A stretch of DNA of 64,000 nucleotides, taken from NCBI RefSeq assembly GCF_024623455.1, contig NZ_JANIPJ010000024.1, forward strand, positions 1 through 64,000. The letters run 5' to 3'. The stretch is from Paenibacillus soyae. GTDB taxonomy: Bacteria; Bacillota; Bacilli; Paenibacillales; Paenibacillaceae. Positions 1-8,295 of the stretch are shown in pieces. The notes beneath the pieces are model-generated. The model did not search any database and was not told the origin of the DNA. It worked only from the letters and a program-made list of their open reading frames with translations. The translations under genes and the position numbers were made by a program. How positions within the stretch are numbered: the stretch's first letter is position 1; every line of letters begins with the position of its first letter.

Positions 1-124
1 GCCCCCCTCAAGATGAGATTTCCCAATTAGTAAGACCCCTTGAAGACGACGAGGTTGATAGGTTCGGGGTGGAAGCACGGCAACGTGTGGAGCTGACGAA
101 TACTAATCGGTCGAGGGCTTATCC
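1..124 (+). rRNA. rrl: 23S ribosomal RNA, 3' end (partial)
   Basis: The first ~124 bases match the conserved 3' terminus of bacterial 23S rRNA, ending in the universally recognisable stretch around CTAATCGGTCGAGGGCTT. The gene is cut by the window start. It is followed at about 70 bp by 5S rRNA, so this is the distal end of a 16S-23S-5S operon transcribed on the + strand. The exact mature 3' end is inferred, not seen. Confidence 0.93.
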
Positions 125-194
125 TAAAATGAGTTAAAGATCACTTCAGCTAAACTTTCGTATCCAGTTTTCAATGTGCAAACATTGAACATCG

Positions 195-311
195 TTTGGT
201 GGCGATGGCGGAGGGGAACCACGCGTTCCCATACCGAACACGACCGTTAAGCCCTCCAGCGCCAATGGTACTTGGACCGCAGGGTCCTGGGAGAGTAGGA
301 CGTCGCCAAGC
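195..311 (+). rRNA. rrf: 5S ribosomal RNA
   Basis: A ~117-nt segment begins TTTGGTGGCGATGGCG and ends GTCGCCAAGC. The two ends pair to form helix I of 5S rRNA, and the internal GGGGAACC and CCATACCGAACACG motifs are typical of Firmicute 5S. It lies just behind the 23S tail and before a strong terminator, closing the rRNA operon. Ends are estimated to within a few bases. Confidence 0.93.
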
Positions 312-316
312 ACGAA

Positions 317-350
317 AGACCTGTCACAGTAAATTGTGACAGGTCTTTTT
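317..350 (+). terminator. rRNA operon intrinsic terminator
   Basis: A perfect stem AAGACCTGTCACA / TGTGACAGGTCTT around a 5-7 nt loop is followed by a T run. It sits six bases after the 5S end and is a textbook rho-independent terminator for the rRNA operon. Confidence 0.9.
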
Positions 351-401
351 GTGTGCATGAAGTTTTCGTACTTGGCTTAGGCCAATGCGAAAATCTTCGT
401 G

Positions 402-756
402 GCGACTTCACTCTCCCAACAGGGAGAGTGTCTGAACCGTTTTGATCGAAGCAATTCGACGTAGCATGACCCGGCCTTTAGAGGTAGGTTCAGACGCCGA
501 CCGGCGATGTGATAGCTTCGAAGCTGATTCATCGCCGGTGCGGAATGGACGTTGCCAAGCACGAATGACCTGTCACAGTAAATTGTGACAGACCTTTATG
601 CGTAGCGACTTCACTTTCCCTGTTGGGAGAGTGTCTGAACCTTGTTGATCGAAGTAATTCGACGAAGCGTGACCCGGTCTTTAGAGGTAGGTTCAGACGC
701 CGACCGGCGATGTGATAGCTTCGAAGCTGATTCATCGCCGGTGCGGAATGGACGTC
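402..756 (+). repeat. Tandem duplication of a structured element (two copies, 203-bp period)
   Basis: Copy 1 (402-553) and copy 2 (605-756) are offset by exactly 203 bp and nearly identical. Each contains a hairpin CACTCTCCC/GGGAGAGTG (409-430; in copy 2 one C becomes T, allowing a G-U pair), then GTCTGAACC pairing at distance with GGTTCAGAC, then a GGCGAT...ATCGCC stem enclosing AGCTTCGAAGCT. Between the copies lies a degraded copy of the 5S tail plus terminator (about 550-596). A third, short remnant (GCCGGTGCG-AATGGACG) is at about 776-792. No coding capacity is convincing. The 300-850 region holds only this and two terminators. Confidence 0.85.
567..596 (+). terminator. Degenerate copy of the rRNA terminator
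   Basis: CCTGTCACAGTAAATTGTGACAG repeats the stem-loop at 317-350. It is preceded by GTTGCCAAGCACGAATGA, which resembles the 5S 3' end (GTCGCCAAGCACGAAAGA). The T run is decayed (ACCTTTATG). It shows that the duplication unit arose from the end of an rRNA operon. Confidence 0.6.
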
Positions 757-801
757 ATAGAGCACGAAAGTTACAGCCGGTGCGAATGGACGACCTAAAA
801 G

Positions 802-834
802 AAATGCCCTATCGTTTTTTGCGACAGGGCATTT
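802..834 (-). terminator. Terminator of the downstream membrane-protein gene (- strand)
   Basis: AAATGCCCT and AGGGCATTT form a 9-bp stem about 18 bp beyond the stop codon of the - strand gene ending at 853. Reading on the - strand the stem is followed by CTTTT. It may act in both directions. Confidence 0.6.
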
Positions 835-852
835 ATTATGTAAGTAACTCTT

Positions 853-1383
853 CTAACGATGATAGAAGAAAGCTTCTCTTGTCTGTAGGCGAAGAATGCC
901 GTCCTTGCGCTGCTTACGGAATGCAACGGATAGAAGCAGGCGGGGAATGATGACCCAGATATGCCAACTGATCAAGCTGATCATTAACGATGGTTGAATC
1001 CATGGATAGAGTACCGCAATAATGCATAAGCCTAGCCAGAACAGATGGCGGTGCACGCGGCGGAATACGGTTATGGATATATCGTTGGCCGGTTTAAAGC
1101 CTATCCACGGAGGGTTGACGCGCCAGATCCATTTGCGTTCGGCTGCTTCGGTAACGGAAATAAAGGTTATGATAATGATAACGAGATGCAGCAGTTGAAT
1201 GGCAGCGAATCCGAACAGCCAGGCGAACAAGCCGTTCATGCCGTACACGAGCATTTGAATGCCTAAGAAGATTGCGGCAATAATAAGATGGCTAAGGATA
1301 AGCTCGGACCTTACGACGACTTTTTTGACCAGCTGGTATTGATAGATCGTCGCGTTCTTCTGCTCGGATAGATTCTGTTTCAT
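853..1383 (-). CDS. Multi-pass membrane protein of unknown function
   Basis: A 176-residue basic membrane protein that I do not recognise. Start chosen at ATG 1383 because AAGGAAGG lies 9 bases upstream; a longer in-frame start (1410) has no ribosome-binding site. After a charged N-terminus (~25 residues) there are about four hydrophobic segments (roughly residues 28-48, 52-78, 112-128, 132-150) with Arg/Lys-rich loops and tail. It is a single gene pointing back toward the rRNA operon, between the duplicated element and gin. No catalytic motif is visible. The opposite-strand reading frames here are shadows. The gene is convincing; the function is unknown. Confidence 0.75.
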   Translation of the reverse strand: MKQNLSEQKNATIYQYQLVKKVVVRSELILSHLIIAAIFLGIQMLVYGMNGLFAWLFGFAAIQLLHLVIIIITFISVTEAAERKWIWRVNPPWIGFKPANDISITVFRRVHRHLFWLGLCIIAVLYPWIQPSLMISLISWHIWVIIPRLLLSVAFRKQRKDGILRLQTREAFFYHR

Positions 1384-1517
1384 GAACGACGTCCTTCCTT
1401 TGGCAAACATAGTCCCACTATTTATATCGGCAAGTCAGATACCGTTGTGAATACAAACAATTTGGTAATCGCCGCTCACCATTCGCCTAGTTGTCGCATA
1501 TGATGATATATAAATAT

Positions 1518-1545
1518 TTGAAATGGGTTATGAAACAAGTATAAT
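1518..1545 (+). promoter_or_regulatory. Candidate sigma-A-type promoter of gin
   Basis: TTGAAA (1518-1523), 16 bp, then a consensus TATAAT (1540-1545), about 58 bp before the gin start. In B. subtilis gin (csfB) is driven mainly by sigma-F and sigma-G, for which I see no clear match here, so the assignment is tentative. Confidence 0.4.
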
Positions 1546-1603
1546 TCGCTAGAATACGTGGCATAATAATAGGAATAGATCATAATTGGCAAGGAAAGCG
1601 GGG

Positions 1604-1801
1604 ATGATCATGGACAATATCGGATCTCACCAATGCACCATATGCGGCAATGTGAAAGCTGAAGGTGAAGGCATACGTATCGTATTGGGCTTTATCTGCA
1701 GCGATTGCGAGACGGAAATGGTTCGTACAGATGTCAAAGATGCTAAATATCCTTTTTTCATTCATCAAATGAAGCAGCTATTCGTCGAGAAAAACGCGTA
1801 A
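1604..1801 (+). CDS. gin: Anti-sigma-G factor Gin family (CsfB)
   Basis: A 65-residue protein with two CxxC pairs (CTIC near residue 11 and CSDC near residue 32), the zinc-binding signature of Gin/CsfB. In B. subtilis Gin blocks sigma-G until engulfment is complete, and also affects sigma-E. Start taken at ATG 1604, with AAGGA eight bases upstream; a TTG at 1586 and an ATG at 1610 are in frame alternatives. Its place just before the yaaO-like gene and tmk matches the B. subtilis order. A terminator follows directly. Family assignment rests on size, cysteine spacing and synteny. Confidence 0.8.
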   Translation: MIMDNIGSHQCTICGNVKAEGEGIRIVLGFICSDCETEMVRTDVKDAKYPFFIHQMKQLFVEKNA

Positions 1802-1830
1802 ACAGCCCTGGAGACGGAGGCTGTTTTTTT
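1801..1830 (+). terminator. Terminator after gin
   Basis: AACAGCC / GGCTGTT stem with an 11-nt loop followed by eight T residues, starting at the gin stop codon. Confidence 0.85.
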
Positions 1831-1925
1831 TCTGTGCGCTTCCCGTTTACGGACGAGGCTCGCATCAGTACAATAGAACAAACGCAGCTCAAAGCTGCTC
1901 AATGGACAGGAAGGATGTTGGAGCA

Positions 1926-3479
1926 GTGAAGCAACGGCTACATGCACCGCTTTACCAAGCACTAGTGAATCATGCAAGCAAAGATCCCGTTAGCTTCCAT
2001 GTTCCCGGTCATCATGGGAACGAAGCTTTGCAATATGCGTTGAACATGCTGGACAAGCAAGAAGAAGCCATTAATAGACACTTCGGTCCGCTACTTGCGC
2101 TAGACGTCACAGAGCTATCGACGACGGATGATCTCCATCATCCGGAATCCTCCATTAAGGAAGCGCAGGCCTTGGCAGCCGAATGTTTTGGGGCAGAGGA
2201 TACTTATTTCCTTGTAGGGGGAAGCACCTCGGGAAATTTGGCTCTGATTCTGGCGGTATGCGATCCTGGAGATATAATACTTGTTCAACGGAATGTACAT
2301 AAATCGATAATCAATGGCCTGAAGCTGGCCAACGCTAAGGCGGTATTCCTCACGCCCGAGCGCGAGTCGATTACAGGTCTTGCCACGGTGCCAAGCTTGC
2401 TAGAAACCGAAAAGGCCATTATCCGATATCCGGAGGCCAAAGCCGTATTTTTGTCGACGCCCAATTACTATGGAATGAGTGTAAATATGGAGCGTTACGC
2501 GGAGCTGTGCCACCGCAATGGCATTCCTCTTCTCATAGACGAAGCGCATGGGGCGCATTATGGATTTCATCCTGAGCTTCCGGCTTCGGCCATTCAGGCT
2601 GGGGCCGACGCGGTCGTCCAGTCGACCCATAAGACGCTTACGGCCATGACGATGGGCGCCATGCTGCATGTGCGGGGCAGCCTTTTGTCACGCGGCAGGC
2701 TGAAGGACACGCTCGCCATGATTCAAAGCTCCAGCCCATCTTTCCCCATTATGGCGTCGCTAGATATTTCCCGAGCAATAGCCCAGCAGCTTGGACCGGA
2801 CCTATTTCGTGAATCTATCGAGGCGGTTCGGTTATTTCGTCAATGGCTGAAAGAGGAATCGAGCAGATTGACGGTGCCCGAGAGGGAGGATAGTCCTGTT
2901 CGATCTATTTCGTATGACCCGCTAAGAATCTTATTAATGGATAGAGACGGATTGTTGTCCGGCTACGAGATTCAGCAGGAGCTGGAACGGCATGGCTGCT
3001 ATGCGGAGATGGCGGATCCGAAATATTCTTTGTTGGTCGTTGGCCCTCACGCGGCCCGGGGAGCGATACCAAGGCTTCAAGAGGCAATCCTCCATATAAA
3101 CGCTAAATATGCTGAAAGATGCGACAGCGCAATGGCGGAGCCTATTCAATCGCTCGATCTCATGGATGAAGATATCAGCAGCGTAAGCGAACCGGTAGCT
3201 TTTGCGAGACATGGAATGTCGGGGAAAGGAGCTCGAAGGGTTCATTTGCAGGATGCACGGGGGCAATTGTCCGGCGAGATGGTTATTCCTTACCCTCCTG
3301 GCATTCCGATCCTCTATACGGGAGAACGCATTACGAATCATCATATCAGTCAAATAGAATGGTTGGCCAGAACGGGGGCTAGGTTCCAAGGAGCCGAAGA
3401 CGACACGATGACAACAATCGCTATATTAATAGAAGAGAAAGATGAAGACGGGTCGAATTCCGTCAAACTTTCATTGTAG
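1926..3479 (+). CDS. Orn/Lys/Arg decarboxylase-family PLP enzyme (YaaO-like)
   Basis: A ~517-residue fold-type I pyridoxal-phosphate enzyme of the short group III / 'Orn/Lys/Arg decarboxylase major domain' family, the YaaO relative that precedes tmk in bacilli. Visible motifs: VPGHHGN near the N-terminus, the cofactor-binding DEAHGAHYG (about residue 205) and STHKTL with the Schiff-base lysine (about 236). A C-terminal decarboxylase domain ends with IPYPPGIP. Start chosen at GTG 1926 because AGGAAGGA lies 10 bases upstream; ATG 1902 is in frame but has no ribosome-binding site. The substrate (arginine, lysine or another amino acid) cannot be told from sequence. Confidence 0.88.
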   Translation: MKQRLHAPLYQALVNHASKDPVSFHVPGHHGNEALQYALNMLDKQEEAINRHFGPLLALDVTELSTTDDLHHPESSIKEAQALAAECFGAEDTYFLVGGSTSGNLALILAVCDPGDIILVQRNVHKSIINGLKLANAKAVFLTPERESITGLATVPSLLETEKAIIRYPEAKAVFLSTPNYYGMSVNMERYAELCHRNGIPLLIDEAHGAHYGFHPELPASAIQAGADAVVQSTHKTLTAMTMGAMLHVRGSLLSRGRLKDTLAMIQSSSPSFPIMASLDISRAIAQQLGPDLFRESIEAVRLFRQWLKEESSRLTVPEREDSPVRSISYDPLRILLMDRDGLLSGYEIQQELERHGCYAEMADPKYSLLVVGPHAARGAIPRLQEAILHINAKYAERCDSAMAEPIQSLDLMDEDISSVSEPVAFARHGMSGKGARRVHLQDARGQLSGEMVIPYPPGIPILYTGERITNHHISQIEWLARTGARFQGAEDDTMTTIAILIEEKDEDGSNSVKLSL

Positions 3480-3502
3480 ATGGGGAAGCCCTTTGCTACA
3501 AT
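3474..3502 (+). promoter_or_regulatory. Candidate promoter of the tmk operon
   Basis: TTGTAG, 17 bp, then TGC-TACAAT, an extended -10, about 40 bp before the tmk TTG. The -35 is weak, so it would rely on the extended -10. Confidence 0.45.
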
Positions 3503-3541
3503 GAATGTACAAGTTGTCGTAAAAGTAAGGAGCACGAACGA

Positions 3542-4177
3542 TTGAGCAAAGGGTTATTTATTACGATAGAAGGCGGAGAAGGAGCAGGCAAGAGCTCACT
3601 CATTGGGCTGCTCGCGAATACACTGCAGCATAAGGGCAGAAGCGTAGTCGTGACAAGGGAGCCTGGCGGCATTCCCATCGCGGAGAAAATTCGCGGCGTT
3701 ATTCTGGATACCGCCCACACGACGATGGACGCCAGGACCGAGGCTTTGTTGTATGCGGCAGCCCGGAGGCAGCATTTGGTGGAGAAGGTGCTTCCGGCCC
3801 TGCAAGATGGTCATATTGTCCTATGCGACCGTTTTGTCGACAGCAGCTTAGCGTACCAAGGCTACGCCAGAGGACTTGGGATGGACGAAGTGTGGAAGAT
3901 CAACGAGTTCGCGATTGCCGGCGTCATGCCTGATTTGACGATTTACATGGATGTGTCGCCAGAGGTAGGCCTCTCGCGCATCGCACAGAATGAGGTACGC
4001 GAGGTGAACCGGCTCGATCTGGAGCGTCATTCGTTCCATGAGCGGGTAAGAGAAGGGTATATGCTACTGCTCGACCAATTCCCGGAGCGAATCGCGCGCG
4101 TGGACGCGGAGCAAAGCCCGGAGAACGTGCTAAATGAGGTAATCGACGTTATTAGCCGCAGATTTGCAGGATTATAG
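3542..4177 (+). CDS. tmk: Thymidylate kinase
   Basis: A 211-residue dTMP kinase that phosphorylates dTMP to dTDP for DNA synthesis. The P-loop GGEGAGKSS (about residues 10-18), the DRFVDSSLAYQG lid/substrate motif (about 97-108) and the length all fit the family. It starts with TTG at 3542; AAGGAG sits 9 bases upstream and no better start exists. It follows the YaaO-like gene and precedes darA, as in B. subtilis. Confidence 0.96.
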   Translation: MSKGLFITIEGGEGAGKSSLIGLLANTLQHKGRSVVVTREPGGIPIAEKIRGVILDTAHTTMDARTEALLYAAARRQHLVEKVLPALQDGHIVLCDRFVDSSLAYQGYARGLGMDEVWKINEFAIAGVMPDLTIYMDVSPEVGLSRIAQNEVREVNRLDLERHSFHERVREGYMLLLDQFPERIARVDAEQSPENVLNEVIDVISRRFAGL

Positions 4178-4249
4178 GGTAACCGCGTCAAAATATACAG
4201 AATAAACAGTTGAATTGGAGAAGAGGGGACTTAGTCATTCATTTATCAC

Positions 4250-4295
4250 AATAGAATTTATAAGTTTTCCGTGATTTCGGAATATAAATTCTATT
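4250..4295. repeat. Perfect 13-bp inverted repeat between tmk and darA
   Basis: AATAGAATTTATA (4250-4262) and TATAAATTCTATT (4283-4295) are exact complements around a 20-nt loop that itself holds CCG...CGG. There is no T run of terminator type after the 3' arm. The rest of the 220-bp tmk-darA gap shows no gene. It could be a weak terminator or an operator. Confidence 0.75.
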
Positions 4296-4397
4296 TGACG
4301 ATAAAAACTACCTCTAAACGCGGTCGTTCATCATGGATTGACTTCGATAGAAGTTTTTCTCATTACCTATTCTAAAAGTATTCAAGGGGGAATGAAG

Positions 4398-4727
4398 ATG
4401 AAATTAGTCATCGCGGTAATTCAAGACAAGGATAGCAACAGATTATCGAACGCTCTGGTGCGCGAAGGGTTCCGAGCTACGAAGCTGGCTAGTACGGGCG
4501 GATTCTTGAGAGCGGGCAATACGACGTTCATGATCGGAATCGAGGACGAGCGCGTGCACGAGGTTCTCCAAGTCATCAGCGCCAACTGCAAAGTGCGCGA
4601 TCAATTGGTGACGCCGGTATCGCCGATGGGCGGATCCACGGATTCGTATATCCCATTCCCTGTGGAAGTCCAGATCGGCGGAGCAGCCGTATTCGTCGTA
4701 CCAGTGGAGCGATTCGAACACTTCTGA
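4398..4727 (+). CDS. darA: Cyclic di-AMP receptor, PII-like (DarA/YaaQ)
   Basis: A 109-residue protein matching DarA (PstA), a trimeric PII-like protein that binds c-di-AMP. The conserved KLASTGGFL and GNTTFMIG segments and the PVSPMGG...YIPFPVEVQIGGA region are visible. Start set at ATG 4398, seven bases after AGGGGG; this gives exactly the usual length, while an upstream ATG at 4338 adds an unconserved leader. It lies between tmk and yaaR as in other bacilli. DarA's downstream target is not established. Confidence 0.93.
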   Translation: MKLVIAVIQDKDSNRLSNALVREGFRATKLASTGGFLRAGNTTFMIGIEDERVHEVLQVISANCKVRDQLVTPVSPMGGSTDSYIPFPVEVQIGGAAVFVVPVERFEHF

Positions 4728-4741
4728 ATGGGTGTGACAAC

Positions 4742-5185
4742 ATGAGAGTTGACCAAAGCTGGAGACCAACCCAGCAAAACCGGACCAACACGGATCCTGC
4801 GGCCAAGCCCGTGCAGTCCTCAAGCTTCGCGGACGTGATGGTGCAGCAGGATGCGCAGCGAAGCCAAGAGCAACTGCAGTCCAAGCTGCAGGATATTCAT
4901 AGGCAGGGCGACCGCCTAGCGAAAAACATGACGGTACGGGAGCTCATGCTATACCGCCAAATGGTCAAGTCGTTCCTCGAGGATACGATCAAACGAGGAG
5001 TTGGGCTGAAGGAAGTGCGCGGCTTTGACCGCCGCGGGCGGGTCAAGCGTTACAAGCTGCTCGACGAGATTGACGCAACGCTTGTATCGATGGCCGAGGA
5101 GCTGCTCGACACCGAAGAAGGAAGAATCGAGCTGCTGAACAAAATTGGCGAAATACGCGGCATATTGATAAACCTTATGTTTTAA
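4742..5185 (+). CDS. yaaR: YaaR family protein (DUF327)
   Basis: A 147-residue protein corresponding to B. subtilis YaaR. The N-terminal ~40 residues are polar and low in structure; the rest is charged and helical (for example VRELMLYRQMVKSFLEDTIKRG), with a conserved C-terminal ILINLMF. It sits 14 bp after darA and before holB. The biochemical role is not established. A weak GGTGTGA is the only ribosome-binding site. Confidence 0.88.
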   Translation: MRVDQSWRPTQQNRTNTDPAAKPVQSSSFADVMVQQDAQRSQEQLQSKLQDIHRQGDRLAKNMTVRELMLYRQMVKSFLEDTIKRGVGLKEVRGFDRRGRVKRYKLLDEIDATLVSMAEELLDTEEGRIELLNKIGEIRGILINLMF

Positions 5186-5219
5186 CGCGAATCGAGCTGG
5201 GAAAGGTAAGGAAGAAGTT

Positions 5220-6197
5220 ATGGGCCTTGAACTGGCGGACGGACAATGGAAGGCGCAGCGCATCCTGAAGCATGCCCTTCAAAGCAATAAAATATCTCAT
5301 GCTTATTTATTCAACGGCCCGTCCGGAACGGGCCGTCTTCAGATGGCGCGGCAATTCGCCAAAGCGTTATTCTGTACGGCAAACGGCTGGGACGCATGCG
5401 GTGAATGCTTGGAATGCCGGAAATTCGAGCATGGCAACCAAAGCGATCTGATCATGCTGGCGCCGGATGGGCAAAGCATTAAAATCGACCAGATTCGCGA
5501 GCTGCAGCGTTCGATGTCGTATCGGAGCACGCAATCGGGAAGGATCGTATATATCGTCGAATCGGCGGAGAAGATGACGCTGCAGGCAGCCAACAGCCTG
5601 CTCAAGTTTCTGGAGGAGCCCGTATCCCCGATCGTCGCTATCTTGATTACCGATAATGGACAAGCGGTGCTACCGACTATTCGGTCGAGAACGCAGTGGG
5701 TGCCGTTCCTGCCGATGTCGCCCGAAACGATGCTTGAACGGTTAACGGAAGAGGGTGCTTCGCCGCTTCTGGCGAGAGCCGCGGTGCACTTGTCCTCCGG
5801 GCTGGATGGGGCAAGGGAAATTCTCCAGCAGAATGGGTTTGCAGAAATCCGAAACCTAGTGATACAATTAGGCAAGGAGAGTATGTCCCGATTCACCGCG
5901 GCGATGATCACTGCCCAGCAGCAGCTGTTTAAGACGGATTTGGCGAATCAGACGAATCTGCTGCTTGCATTATTAACACTTTGGTTCAAAGATTTAACGC
6001 AGTTCCAGGCCGGCAGGCAGGACAAGCTTGTATTTATAGATCAGGTAGAATGGATAAGCAGTCATGCTTACGATCGCTCTTTCGCGGGATGGGTGTCCTG
6101 CATGGAGCATGTTCTTGAAGCGGGCAAGCGGATACGCGCGAACGTATCGCCTCAGCTCGCTTTTGAGCAATTATTGGTAAACCTACAGGAGGGCTAA
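5220..6197 (+). CDS. holB: DNA polymerase III delta' subunit
   Basis: A 325-residue clamp-loader subunit (AAA+ fold) that helps load the beta sliding clamp. The Walker A is degenerate (GPSGTGR, about residues 33-39, no GKT), as expected for delta', which does not hydrolyse ATP. A four-cysteine zinc module (C...CGECLEC, about residues 49-64) and the SRC-like sensor SRT (about 156) are visible. Its stop lies three bases before ricT, and it is part of the tmk-yabA replication-linked operon. Confidence 0.94.
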   Translation: MGLELADGQWKAQRILKHALQSNKISHAYLFNGPSGTGRLQMARQFAKALFCTANGWDACGECLECRKFEHGNQSDLIMLAPDGQSIKIDQIRELQRSMSYRSTQSGRIVYIVESAEKMTLQAANSLLKFLEEPVSPIVAILITDNGQAVLPTIRSRTQWVPFLPMSPETMLERLTEEGASPLLARAAVHLSSGLDGAREILQQNGFAEIRNLVIQLGKESMSRFTAAMITAQQQLFKTDLANQTNLLLALLTLWFKDLTQFQAGRQDKLVFIDQVEWISSHAYDRSFAGWVSCMEHVLEAGKRIRANVSPQLAFEQLLVNLQEG

Positions 6198-6200
6198 TCC

Positions 6201-7004
6201 TTGTATAATGTCATCGGTGTCCGCTTTAAGAAAGCGGGCAAGATCTATTACTTTGATCCGGTCGATCACCCCGTCGAGAAGGACCAGCATGTTATTGTTG
6301 AAACCGCTCGCGGGATCGAATACGGTAAAGTGGTGGTGGGACAGAAGCAAGTCGGTGAATCGGATGTTGTTCTCCCTCTTAAGAAAGTCATTCGGATCGC
6401 AAGCGATTCGGATGCCCAGGTCGTCGACGAGAACCGCAATGCGGCCAAGAATGCTTTCACGACATGCCTGGACAAGATCAAGAGCCATCAGCTTCGCATG
6501 AAGCTGGTTGACGTCGAATTTACGTTCGACCGGAATAAAATCATTTTTTATTTCACCGCCGAAGGCCGAGTGGACTTCCGCGAATTGGTTAAGGATTTGG
6601 CGAGCGTCTTCCGGACTCGCATCGAGCTCCGCCAAATCGGAGTAAGGGATGAAGCCAAGATGCTTGGCGGAATCGGCCCTTGCGGACGCGTATTATGCTG
6701 TTCGTCATGGCTTGGGGATTTCGAGCCCGTATCGATCAAGATGGCGAAGGATCAGAACCTGTCTCTGAATCCTACGAAGATCTCGGGGCTATGCGGTAGA
6801 TTAATGTGCTGTCTCAAGTATGAGCATGACAACTACGAGAGCGTGCGCGAGGAGCTGCCGGCCGTAGGCAAGATTGTCGTAACCTCTTACGGCGAAGGCA
6901 AGGTAACCGGCATTAACGCGGGAACGAAGAGCGTATACGTGCAGCTGTTCGATATCCCGGGGAAACCGAAGGAATTGCCGCTGGACGATGTTGTACTGAA
7001 GTAG
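6201..7004 (+). CDS. ricT: PSP1-domain protein RicT (YaaT)
   Basis: A 267-residue PSP1 protein equivalent to RicT, which forms the RicA-RicF-RicT complex that supports RNase Y-dependent mRNA processing and sporulation phosphorelay activity in B. subtilis. Two cysteine-rich motifs, GPCGRVLCCSSWL (about 155) and GLCGRLMCCLKYE (about 194), are the conserved cluster-ligand regions. It begins with TTG 6201, eight bases after AGGAGG, three bases after holB. Length and N-terminus (MYNVIGVRFKKAGKIYYF) match the family. Confidence 0.94.
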   Translation: MYNVIGVRFKKAGKIYYFDPVDHPVEKDQHVIVETARGIEYGKVVVGQKQVGESDVVLPLKKVIRIASDSDAQVVDENRNAAKNAFTTCLDKIKSHQLRMKLVDVEFTFDRNKIIFYFTAEGRVDFRELVKDLASVFRTRIELRQIGVRDEAKMLGGIGPCGRVLCCSSWLGDFEPVSIKMAKDQNLSLNPTKISGLCGRLMCCLKYEHDNYESVREELPAVGKIVVTSYGEGKVTGINAGTKSVYVQLFDIPGKPKELPLDDVVLK

Positions 7005-7071
7005 ATGTAGACGATAGAGTTGAATCTAATAGGTGAGGTAACGCTCACGCTTGAAGTTCTGGGGTGGGAAC

Positions 7072-7464
7072 TTGGAGAAGAGGAATATTTTTGATCAGAT
7101 GGATGAGTTGGATAACCGGGTAGGTCTGATTCATGCCGAGCTTAGCGCCCTCAAGCTGAAGGTGAAGGAATTGCTGGAGGAAAACAACAGGCTCAGCATG
7201 GAGAACCATCAGCTTCGACAGGTGTTCAAGCGAGAGACGGCCACGGAGCGGGAAGCCGTAACCGCATCCCGAAGCGCGGCGAAGAAGCCGAGAACGGCTC
7301 CGTCTCGCGAGGGTCGGATCGCGGAGAGCATCGTGGCAGTTGGAGAAGGACATGATAATTTATCGCGGATCTATCACGAAGGGTTCCATATCTGCAATGT
7401 GTACTACGGTCACTTGCGGACGGAGGGCGATTGCTTGTTCTGCTTGTCCTTCCTCAACAAATAA
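7072..7464 (+). CDS. yabA: Replication initiation control protein YabA
   Basis: A 130-residue protein: an N-terminal coiled coil (about residues 5-60, heptad-like LEENNRLSMENHQLRQ), a basic linker, and a C-terminal zinc-binding region with H-x-C and CLFC (about 108-124). YabA bridges DnaA and the beta clamp and limits re-initiation. Start chosen at TTG 7072 (GGTGGG upstream) because it gives the usual N-terminus; TTG 7051 is an in-frame alternative. The last gene of the tmk cluster before a terminator. Confidence 0.9.
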   Translation: MEKRNIFDQMDELDNRVGLIHAELSALKLKVKELLEENNRLSMENHQLRQVFKRETATEREAVTASRSAAKKPRTAPSREGRIAESIVAVGEGHDNLSRIYHEGFHICNVYYGHLRTEGDCLFCLSFLNK

Positions 7465-7482
7465 GAGAAACTCGTATCGACA

Positions 7483-7515
7483 GGCCGTCCTTACTTACTG
7501 GGACGGTCTTTTTTT
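7483..7515 (+). terminator. Terminator after yabA
   Basis: GGCCGTCC / GGACGGTC stem with a ~10-nt loop followed by seven T residues. Confidence 0.85.
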
Positions 7516-7566
7516 GCTTTTTGCGGGATGTGCGTTATGATGGAAGAAATAAAGGAGAGACGAATC

Positions 7567-8295
7567 GTGACCGAACAACAATCAATTATGCTTGGCGCAG
7601 GGGAACGCATTGATGATTTATTGACCGATACGGGGCTGCGAATCATCCAGAGCAGAGAAGTGTTCAGCTTCTCCTTGGATGCCGTGCTGCTCTCCCGTTT
7701 CGCGAACATCCCGAAGAACGGGGGACGAATCGCGGATTTATGCTCAGGCAACGGCGTTATACCGATCCTGCTGTCGGGCAGAACCAAAGCGAAGATCGAT
7801 GCGATCGAGATTCAGCCGAGGTTAGCCGATATGGCCAGACGAAGCGTGGAGCTTAACGGGCTGCAGGAACAAATTCAAGTGCTAGAGCAGGACCTGCGTA
7901 CCTATCCGAAAGTAGCGGGCAACGGCGTTTATGATGCGATTACCGTGAATCCACCCTATATGCCGGTAATGGCCGGCGATCACAACGAAAATGAGCATTA
8001 CGCCATAGCGCGCCACGAAATTCATTGCACGCTTGAAGATTTGGCACAGGCTTGCTGCAGGCTGCTCAGACCGGGAGGCAAGCTGTCGATGGTCCATCGC
8101 CCCGCCAGAATGCTCGATATTCTCGAGTCGTTAAGACGATGGAAGCTGGAGCCCAAAAGGATTCAGTTCGTTCATCCTCATGCAGGAGCGGAAGCGAACA
8201 TGATATTAATAGAAGCAACGCGCGACGGGAAGCCGGATATTCGGCTGCTGCCGCCGATTATGGTATACAACGATGAAGGAGTCCAAATCGTATGA
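7567..8295 (+). CDS. yabB: tRNA1(Val) (adenine37-N6)-methyltransferase family (YabB/TrmN6)
   Basis: A 242-residue SAM-dependent N6-adenine methyltransferase. The SAM-binding loop ADLCSGNGVIPI (about residues 58-69) and the N6-MTase motif NPPYMP (about 130-135) are intact. Predicted to modify A37 of tRNA. Start at GTG 7567 after AAAGGAGAG; an ATG at 7528 lies too close to the preceding terminator. A TATGAT box at 7536-7541 may be its -10. The stop overlaps the rsmI start as ATGA, showing translational coupling. Confidence 0.9.
   Translation: MTEQQSIMLGAGERIDDLLTDTGLRIIQSREVFSFSLDAVLLSRFANIPKNGGRIADLCSGNGVIPILLSGRTKAKIDAIEIQPRLADMARRSVELNGLQEQIQVLEQDLRTYPKVAGNGVYDAITVNPPYMPVMAGDHNENEHYAIARHEIHCTLEDLAQACCRLLRPGGKLSMVHRPARMLDILESLRRWKLEPKRIQFVHPHAGAEANMILIEATRDGKPDIRLLPPIMVYNDEGVQIV

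Noticed and set aside
377..765. Two - strand frames (61 and 78 codons) encoding similar peptides
   Set aside because: The similarity only reflects the 203-bp tandem repeat; no ribosome-binding sites, and the frames cross hairpins and a terminator.
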